Below, piece after piece: positions 56,961 to 64,000 of a stretch of DNA of 64,000 nt. A program made the translations under genes and the position numbers. Location: positions 166,191,608-166,255,607 of the forward strand of contig JAIOJX010000024.1 in NCBI GenBank assembly GCA_022376925.1, written 5' to 3'. Numbering within the stretch: position 1 is the first letter of the stretch; each line of letters starts with the position of its first letter. The notes below the pieces were generated by a model. The model was given only the letters and a program-made list of their open reading frames with translations. It made no database searches and was not told the DNA's origin. This DNA is from Tragulus kanchil (lineage: Eukaryota; Chordata; Mammalia; Artiodactyla; Tragulidae).

Positions 56961-59900
56961 ACAGACAAACCTTTGCTTGGCTTTTAACTTAACTCAAACT
57001 TCATCAGCGAAATTGGTTTAGAAATGCCTATAAGATTAAAATTAAGAAATGCCTATAAGTGAGTGGAAAGAAAATAAAGACTTGGATTGTATTTGTACTG
57101 CTTTTTCTTCTCTGAAGGATAATGTTTATAAAGACTTACTGATTGATAAGTCATAAACTTTAAGAGAAAAGTAGTCTTACTTTTTCCCCTTCCCTTTCCT
57201 TTTCTTTCTTTAAGCGTAGGAAACTGATAAAATACAGATTATTAGAGTCCTACTGTTCCCAGAACTCCCTTCTTCCCTTGCCCATCAAAGAGCAGCTCAT
57301 CCTTCCTCACTCTACCTCCAGTCAGATTCTAAAGAGGAAGACCTCTTTCCTTCAGAAGAGTAATCAATCTCATTACAAAAAAAACCCACAAAAAACAGAT
57401 GGCAACAACAACAAACCAACAGCCCCAAATGGTAGTAGTCAGAGGAGGAAGAAGAGGAAAAGCCTAAGTGGTTTGGGATGGAGAAGGACAAATTTTGTCA
57501 GAGTTTGAGAAGCATGTTTTAAGCTATGTGTTTTGAGCTTCTTCAATAGAATTTGTTTCTAATTACTTTTTTTCTTAAATTGGGCTATGCTTCTTCCAAA
57601 GGGCACCACTATAAAACAACTTCTTCTAGAAACCTTTCCACTAGGAAAAATCTTTCCTTTGATTTTATTAGGGTTGCATGTAATAGTTTACAGAGGTCAA
57701 TTTGTGTTAATTCGTACAAGAGCAAATTCCATGCACCTCTTCTTAATTCAATTCAGTGGCTTCACATCAGTAGCTTGAAATTGCCATGGTGGAAGTATTT
57801 ACACCACAGAAATTGGCCAACACTGCAGATCAGAGTTTGTTTTTCTACCCTTAAAGAGCCAGTTTACCAGCATACCACTGGGATAAAAAAAGGGGGGAAA
57901 AAAAAAACCTATGGTAAAGGAATCTTCCTCCCAATTCCCATGTTCAGATTTTGGTTTTTTTAGCCATGATAGCTGTGTTCTCGCTTTGGACTCTCTCCAC
58001 TGAAAATAAATGCTTCTAAAAATATACTATTGGAAACTGGAAGAAAAACAGTGGAAAACTAACTTCTCAATTCTTTCAAGTAATAACTCCAGTGTCATTT
58101 GTTTGAGTAAACTTAATATGCTAGAATATGTCACTAGAGTAACAGAAGAGTAACTGTATCAATCCAGACACTTCAGTTTTCTTCATTCAAAAGAGAAAAA
58201 CCAGCCTTTGTTCCAAGGTCAGCATCCATGCACTGGAACACTAGCAGCTGTTTCATGAATGCATGTACATGTCAAGGAGGAGAGGTTGAAGGAATGTTCA
58301 TAGTTTCACTCAAACCCATCCTTCACCATTCCAATAGCAATGTGTGCTATAGCAATAGATGAATATTGTCACTTTACAGTGTGAAAGATAGTGTATTTTT
58401 TCTTTCTTAAATACTTACATTTATTATTAATATTAAAGCACCCTCCTAGGAGCACTGGCACCTATAAAATATTTTTAAAGGATTCTCATTTCTTTTTGTC
58501 ATAAATACCTTGAAAAAATAATAAAATAGTTCCTCGCATTGAAAAAATATACAAGGTAAAATGTGCGTGCAATTTCAGTTAATCCCACGTTGTAAACCTG
58601 CTTGTCCATAAGGTCCCTGTTCTCAGCCTATTTGCAGTCTTCTTGTGGGAACTTTTTTGAGAACTTTTGTTCTGAAATTCCTTAAGAATTATAACACATT
58701 CAGCACATAATCTTAGTTCTGGCATCTTTATCCTTTTTGGTTAGATTTAACTTGTAAGAAGAAAAAAAATCCAAAGGTTATTTGTCACAAAATTGTAAAG
58801 TGGGCAATGCAACTGGAAAATACCTTTTTTGGTAAAAAGAAGCAGAGAGAAGAATAATAGGACTCTTTTACTTTCTGACTCATACACTGGCTTTGCTTAA
58901 ATTGCCATGGTGGAAGTATTTACACCACAGAAATTGGCCAACACTGCAGATCAGAGTTTGTTTTCTACCCTTAAAGAGCCAGTTTACCAGCATACCACTG
59001 GGATAAAAAAAGGGGGGAAAAAAAAAACCTATGGTAAAGGAATCTTCCTCCCAATTCCCATGTTCAGATTTTGGTTTTTTTAGCCATGATAGCTGTGTTC
59101 TCGCTTTGGACTCTCTCCACTGAAAATAAATGCTTCTAAAAATATACTATTGGAAACTGGAAGAAAAACAGTGGAAAACTAACTTCTCAATTCTTTCAAG
59201 TAATAACTCCAGTGTCATTTGTTTGAGTAAACTTAATATGCTAGAATATGTCACTAGAGTAACAGAAGAGTAACTGTATCAATCCAGACACTTCAGTTTT
59301 CTTCATTCAAAAGAGAAAAACCAGCCTTTGTTCCAAGGTCAGCATCCATGCACTGGAACACTAGCAGCTGTTTCATGAATGCATGTACATGTCAAGGAGG
59401 AGAGGTTGAAGGAATGTTCATAGTTTCACTCAAACCCATCCTTCACCATTCCAATAGCAATGTGTGCTATAGCAATAGATGAATATTGTCACTTTACAGT
59501 GTGAAAGATAGTGTATTTTTTCTTTCTTAAATACTTACATTTATTATTAATATTAAAGCACCCTCCTAGGAGCACTGGCACCTATAAAATATTTTTAAAG
59601 GATTCTCATTTCTTTTTGTCATAAATACCTTGAAAAAATAATAAAATAGTTCCTCGCATTGAAAAAATATACAAGGTAAAATGTGCGTGCAATTTCAGTT
59701 AATCCCACGTTGTAAACCTGCTTGTCCATAAGGTCCCTGTTCTCAGCCTATTTGCAGTCTTCTTGTGGGAACTTTTTTGAGAACTTTTGTTCTGAAATTC
59801 CTTAAGAATTATAACACATTCAGCACATAATCTTAGTTCTGGCATCTTTATCCTTTTTGGTTAGATTTAACTTGTAAGAAGAAAAAAAATCCAAAGGTTA

Positions 59901-60220
59901 TTTGTCACAAAATTGTAAAGTGGGCAATGCAACTGGAAAATACCTTTTTTGGTAAAAAGAAGCAGAGAGAAGAATAATAGGACTCTTTTACTTTCTGACT
60001 CATACACTGGCTCTGTAGGTAATTCAGACTGAGAATTTTTGGAAGAGAATAGGGCAATGTAGCATCATCAGAGTGAGTAGGTATCTTCCACTCATTCATC
60101 TGACAAGTAGTCTTGGGTAAGTTGATGAGGGAGATGGCTCACTGAATGCATAATATCTTAATTTCTACAACCTTAGTTGAAAGAAATGTCTCATTACTAT
60201 ATACCTATTTATAAAAGTTC
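56961..60220. other. Single-copy intergenic DNA containing duplication 18
   Basis: No gene or repeat family recognised. An A/G homopolymer patch lies at 57885-57907 and its copy at about 59006-59028. The 136-codon frame at 57553-57963 is lost in the second copy through a one-base change, which argues against coding. Confidence 0.5.
57779..60012. repeat. Direct duplication 18 (about 57779-58892 and 58900-60012)
   Basis: Displacement is about 1120 in entirely single-copy DNA. The only early difference is a T-run length near 57841 and 58962. The seven-base junction is a noisy mix of the two flanks. Confidence 0.95.
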
Positions 60221-60224
60221 TCAA

Positions 60225-60425
60225 ACTTTGTCATGGAGCAGGCACCGTGTTAAGTACTTTCCATGCATTTTTCCAAGTTTTGTGGAATAGATATCATTGT
60301 TACCTTACCACTTATAAATGAGAAAACTAAAGTAGTTAAGTTACTTCGGCAGCAGCAGCCTGGAATTTGTAAATGAGTCTTTCTAACTCTAAGTCCTGTG
60401 CTCGTCACCACTGGTAAGAGATCCT
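60225..60425 (-). mobile_element. MIR SINE
   Basis: Reverse MIR with GGCACCGTGTTAAGTACTTT, AAATGAGAAAACTAAAGTAG and TAAGTCCTGTGCTCGTCACC blocks. Confidence 0.8.
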
Positions 60426-61244
60426 CCTCCTGTCCACACAAGAAGACCACACACTACCTTTCACTGCTAAATGAAAAGCCACTAAAATGAAGCAGATGAG
60501 AGCTGAAACAGGAGGGCAGAAGCAGCAGCTACCTGTGTAGCTGTGATGAAACTGACTTCTGTGTGGAGAGGGTAGAACTTTGGCTCAACAGGATTAGGAG
60601 AGAGGAAGGAGGATTGGTTGCAGGCAGCAGCAAGAACAAGAACAAAGCTTTGAAGATAAGAGCAGTAAGCTGCTTTTGTGGGGGGAGGATGCAGATGAAC
60701 AGAGCAGATCGGGTAGTGGCTGTGGTAGCGGTGGTCCCCCAGGAGGACAGGCTATCTGGGGGAAAACCAGCCGTGTTATTGCCTAAACCTAGAGGCAGAA
60801 ACCAAGAATAGCGTCCAGGACAGAGGATCTTACCCAAATTTCCCAGGGAAATTTGAAAAAAATCCCAGGCTTAGGCTCATATTTTGCTGCATATTCATGA
60901 AGCCGGATTTCTTGGGATGAAGTCCAGGCTTCAGTTTGTTTGGTTCATTTTGCTTTAAGTTACCCCTAAAATGAAAGTCACTGGTCTAGTACCTTCAAGC
61001 AAAGTAGATGAAAGCAGATGGGAGTGGAGTTTGAGTGTGTGAAGTACAACTTGGCCATCTGAGCACCAGGTCACAAAGAGGGACACAGGCAGAAAGGTAG
61101 TGAGGATGCGAGCATGCACTGATACCAAAGGACTAAATAGGGTCGGAGAGCCATGACACAGGAGTGCCCTATCTGTGGCAAAGGGTGTTTGGGTTCAAAC
61201 CATCTGCTCATACGAAACTGATGGAGAATCACACCAGATGTTTG
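60426..61244. other. Single-copy intergenic DNA
   Basis: The 102-codon minus-strand frame at 60529-60837 and the overlapping plus-strand frame are compositional. No domain or exon signature is recognised. Confidence 0.45.
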
Positions 61245-61370
61245 ATTAAAGGTAAGGACTCTACCACTTGTTAGCTTTGGGAAAGTTACTTAACCTCTGT
61301 GAGGCTCGGTGCTCTCATCTGCAATGGGAGGGCTAGTCCTGTCTGTCTTTCAGGAATATATTACACACCA
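61245..61370 (+). mobile_element. MIR SINE
   Basis: Forward MIR: CTCTACCACTTGTTAGCTTT, AAAGTTACTTAACCTCTGTG, then CTCATCTGCAATGGGAGGGC. Repeated at 62395-62512. Confidence 0.8.
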
Positions 61371-61554
61371 TCAGTACAGGAGGAAGATTATGAGCTTACA
61401 GTCCTCTTGGGAATGCCATCTCTAAAAACAGGTTGAAAACCGAAATGAAGAGTGCTCATTCCTGAGAAAGAAGAGATGGTCCTAGGAAAGTAGATTGCTG
61501 CCAGGTGGTAGGAGAGCACAGTCATTTTTTGTAGTAATGATAGGGAAAAAGAAG

Positions 61555-61800
61555 CACGACATTTTTGGAAGGCAATGTGGAAAAATATGTCACGAGCCAG
61601 AAAGATGTTTATACCATTTTATCCAGTAATCCCATTCTTGGAATTTGTCCTAGAGAAATAAATCAACAGAAGAAAAAGAAACTGCACTGTATAAAGGTCT
61701 ATAATATAAAAGAATGGAAACAATCTAAATTGCCAAATATAGGTCAATGGCTAAGTAAATTGTTAAACATCTACTCAATGGAATATTAAAGTTAGGATTC
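61555..61800 (+). mobile_element. Old L1M 3' ORF2 fragment
   Basis: Forward L1M-like ORF2 end (CCAGTAATCCCATTCTTGGA, AGAATGGAAACAATCTAAAT, ATAGGTCAATGGCTAAGTAA). The 74-codon frame has ORF2-like blocks (SNPILGICPREI and KEWKQSKLPNIGQWL). Repeated at 62702-62947. Confidence 0.75.
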
Positions 61801-61953
61801 AGGAACCTTGTAACTTTGTCATCTTTTAATTTTAAAAAGTTCATCTTTAATTATACAAAGAATATTTTAAGACATTTAAAAATACACAAAAGACTCGAGC
61901 CCCCTTGACCGATCCCAGTTTCCTGTCAAAAGGTAGCCACTGTTAGCAGTTTT

Positions 61954-62056
61954 ATTATTTTTACTTTTTTTTCTTTTTACAAACCCTTGTGTCGAGGGCT
62001 GACTTTCAATAGATCGCAGCGAGGGAGCTGCTCTGCTACGTACGAAACCCCAACCA
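61954..62056 (-). mobile_element. Retrotransposed 28S rRNA 3' end with tail and target-site duplication
   Basis: TGTTAGCAGTTTT occurs at 61941-61953 and 62057-62069, a perfect 13-base target-site duplication. Between them, on the minus strand, lie the 28S fragment and then an A-rich tail at about 61954-61978. This is the classic product of L1-mediated insertion of a non-L1 RNA. Confidence 0.85.
61979..62055 (-). pseudogene. 28S rRNA 3'-terminal fragment
   Basis: About 77 bases matching the last part of mammalian 28S rRNA, ending AGCCCTCGACACAAGGGTTT at its true 3' terminus. All CpGs in view except one (CCAACC for CCGACC) are kept, so the insert is little mutated. It is too short to act as rRNA. 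The duplicate is at about 63126-63202. Confidence 0.88.
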
Positions 62057-62151
62057 TGTTAGCAGTTTTGTATGGACTCCCCCAGACATTTTTTTAGGAT
62101 ATTTACACATACATATATACATTTACACATGCATGTACACATATCTGGGCT

Positions 62152-62343
62152 TCCCGGGTGGTTCAGTGATATAGAATCTGCCTGCCAATGCACGAGATTC
62201 TATCCCTGGGTTGGAAAGATCCCCTAGAAGAGGAAATGGCAACTCCCTCCAGTATTATTGCCTGGGAAATCCCACGCACAGAGAAGGTGTGGAGTATAGT
62301 CCCTGGCGTTGCAAAAGACTCAGGCATGACTAAGCGACTGAAC
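62152..62343 (+). mobile_element. Bov-tA SINE
   Basis: Forward Bov-tA: head GGGCTTCCCGGGTGGTTCAG, AGATCCCCTAGAAGAGGAAA, and terminal ATGACTAAGCGACTGAA. Confidence 0.9.
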
Positions 62344-62394
62344 AGGAGTGCCCTATCTGTCAAAACCTGAACGATGGAGAATCACACCAGATGT

Positions 62395-62512
62395 TTGATT
62401 AAAAACTCTACCACTTGTTAGCTTTGGGAAAGTTACTTAACCTCTGTGAGGCTCGGTGCTCTCATCTGCAATGGGAGGGCTAGTCCTGTCTGTCTTTCAG
62501 GAATATATTACA
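62395..62512 (+). mobile_element. MIR SINE (duplicate of 61245-61370)
   Basis: Member of duplication 19. Confidence 0.75.
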
Positions 62513-62701
62513 CACCATCAGTACAGGAGGAAGATTATGAGCTTACAGTCCTCTTGGGAATGCCATCTCTAAAAACAGGTTGAAAACCGAAATGAAGAGT
62601 GCTCATTCCTGAGAAAGAAGAGATGGTCCTAGGAAAGTAGATTGCTGCCAGGTGGTAGGAGAGCACAGTCATTTTTTGTAGTAATGATAGGGAAAAAGAA
62701 G

Positions 62702-62947
62702 CACGACATTTTTGGAAGGCAATGTGGAAAAATATGTCACGAGCCAGAAAGATGTTTATACCATTTTATCCAGTAATCCCATTCTTGGAATTTGTCCTAG
62801 AGAAATAAATCAACAGAAGAAAAAGAAACTGCACTGTATAAAGGTCTATAATATAAAAGAATGGAAACAATCTAAATTGCCAAATATAGGTCAATGGCTA
62901 AGTAAATTGTTAAACATCTACTCAATGGAATATTAAAGTTAGGATTC
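62702..62947 (+). mobile_element. Old L1M 3' ORF2 fragment (duplicate of 61555-61800)
   Basis: Member of duplication 19. Confidence 0.75.
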
Positions 62948-63125
62948 AGGAACCTTGTAACTTTGTCATCTTTTAATTTTAAAAAGTTCATCTTTAATTA
63001 TACAAAGAATATTTTAAGACATTTAAAAATACACAAAAGACTCGAGCCCCCTTGACCGATCCCAGTTTCCTGTCAAAAGGTAGCCACTGTTAGCAGTTTT
63101 ATTATTTTTACTTTTTTTTCTTTTT

Positions 63126-63202
63126 ACAAACCCTTGTGTCGAGGGCTGACTTTCAATAGATCGCAGCGAGGGAGCTGCTCTGCTACGTACGAAACCCCAA
63201 CC
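63126..63202 (-). pseudogene. 28S rRNA 3'-terminal fragment (duplicate)
   Basis: Second copy through duplication 19, with the same 13-base flanks at 63088-63100 and 63204-63216. Both copies share the same single change from the 28S sequence, so they are one insertion. Confidence 0.88.
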
Positions 63203-63296
63203 ATGTTAGCAGTTTTGTATGGACTCCCCCAGACATTTTTTTAGGATATTTACACATACATATATACATTTACACATGCATGTACACATATCTGGG

Positions 63297-63489
63297 CTTC
63301 CCGGGTGGTTCAGTGATATAGAATCTGCCTGCCAATGCACGAGATTCTATCCCTGGGTTGGAAAGATCCCCTAGAAGAGGAAATGGCAACTCCCTCCAGT
63401 ATTATTGCCTGGGAAATCCCACGCACAGAGAAGGTGTGGAGTATAGTCCCTGGCGTTGCAAAAGACTCAGGCATGACTAAGCGACTGAA
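63297..63489 (+). mobile_element. Bov-tA SINE (duplicate of 62152-62343)
   Basis: Member of duplication 19. Not an independent insertion. Confidence 0.9.
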
Positions 63490-64000
63490 GAGGAATGACA
63501 ATCTATAAGGCTATATATTTTGTTTAAAGTGTGTGTGAAGAGAGTGCCGTTTTGCTATTCTTTTTGTTTTTAAAAAATGTGTTGGCTTGCTGCTTTTAGC
63601 TACAGCCTTGCAAAGGCTCCATGTCAGTACTGATAGAAGACATTCTTTTTAAGAGTGAATGTCTCTCAGTTTATCTGACGATGCCCAGTGTGAGTGAGTA
63701 GCCGCACGGTCTTCGGTGTTCCAGACTGCACATGTTCCAGTGAACGTCCTTGTTTCTGCCTCCCGAGGCCCTTGCTCCCGAGGGCAGATCTGGAAGAGTG
63801 AGGCCGGCGATTGGGTGTGGACTGTCCACCTTCCCCACGCGGGTGGTTAAGTGGCTGTGCTGGCTCCTCCTGGCCAGCAGGGGAGGGGGCATCCGTGGTC
63901 CTGGCCTCCACACTGAGGTGGGCACTGCCTGACTTCCCAGTCGTGCTGGTCTGCAGAGCGAGCATTGTCATCTTCACTTCTGTTGGCATCTCCTGACTTC
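63490..64000. other. Single-copy DNA becoming GC-rich
   Basis: From about 63690 to the window end the sequence is GC-richer and keeps several CpGs, unlike the rest of the window. Overlapping open frames on both strands (up to 107 codons) show no known domain. It could approach a gene or regulatory region beyond the window. Confidence 0.45.
63871..63890 (+). promoter_or_regulatory. CTCF-like motif
   Basis: TGGCCAGCAGGGGAGGGGGC resembles the CTCF core (CCAGCAGGGGGCGC-like). It is a single sequence match with no supporting data. Confidence 0.35.

Larger units (their letters stand above)
61162..63489. repeat. Direct duplication 19 (about 61162-62343 and 62346-63489)
   Basis: Displacement is 1147 over most of its length. 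The first 50 bases of copy 2 (62346-62395) are a shortened version of 61162-61255, lacking about 35 bases. The block contains an MIR, an L1 fragment, the 28S fragment and a Bov-tA. Confidence 0.95.

Noticed and set aside
57553..57963. 136-codon plus-strand frame
   Set aside because: The second copy of the region (58900-60012) carries a T-run change that breaks the frame, and no domain is recognisable.
60340..60360. U6-like 5' motif (ACTTCGGCAGCAGCA)
   Set aside because: Only about 12 bases match U6 and the context is an MIR. The rest of U6 is absent.
1..63489. Satellite array or segmental-duplication cluster as explanation of the 1.1 kb periodicity
   Set aside because: The blocks have different sequences, so there is no shared monomer. 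The periodicity is in displacement only, and each block is normally present just twice.
1..64000. CRISPR array, phage, operon or other prokaryotic system
   Set aside because: No short regularly spaced repeats, no dense coding, no ribosome binding sites. The repeat content is mammalian.

Overview
This is ruminant nuclear DNA, and I recognise no host gene, exon, intact functional RNA gene or prokaryotic-type system in it. The evidence for a ruminant is the mix of BovB (RTE-type) LINEs, tRNA-Glu/Bov-A SINEs (Bov-tA) and L1 copies with the ruminant-type 3' end, over a background of old mammalian repeats (MIR, L2, L1M, a MaLR LTR, a hAT fragment). I found no clear Bov-A2 dimer. A CHR-related SINE that I cannot match to a pecoran family I know is present at four independent sites. 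Both points weakly suggest a non-pecoran ruminant such as a chevrotain, but this is inference.

Layout. 0-4.8 kb: L1 3' ends, a 5'-truncated BovB and an AC/TG microsatellite. 4.8-12.7 kb: a CHR-like SINE, then a minus-strand L1 interrupted by a plus-strand BovB and a Bov-tA. 12.7-15.7 kb: SINEs and an old plus-strand L1. 15.7-28 kb: mostly single-copy intergenic DNA with MIRs, SINEs, a hAT fragment and L1M. 28-42.5 kb: one near-full-length minus-strand L1 split by a near-full-length BovB, which is itself split by a 0.7 kb chimeric retrocopy (U6 snRNA + L1 3' end + unrelated DNA + poly(A)). 42.5-50.4 kb: L2, L1 ends and two nested BovB copies. 50.4-64 kb: mostly single-copy DNA with a MaLR LTR, MIRs, an L1M fragment, a 28S rRNA 3'-end retrocopy and a Bov-tA.

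The dominant structure is not a gene. Nineteen direct duplications, eighteen of them displaced by about 1.08-1.22 kb and one by 863 bp, lie along the window. They hit unique and repetitive DNA alike, cut across element boundaries, and the copies differ mainly by small (often homopolymer) indels. Several junctions hold garbled, shortened versions of both flanks. Together they account for roughly 20 kb of the 64 kb. The likeliest cause is unmerged overlaps between contigs or gap-fill reads in a draft assembly, so the true locus is probably about 43-44 kb. Any annotation or copy count here should be corrected for this.

The most interesting real biology is L1-type retrotransposition of non-coding RNA: the U6/L1/3'-transduction chimera near 32.0-32.8 kb and the 28S rRNA 3'-end fragment near 62.0 kb, each with a tail and target-site duplications. 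Next is the CHR-like SINE family with a C-rich, G-quadruplex-capable 3' domain.
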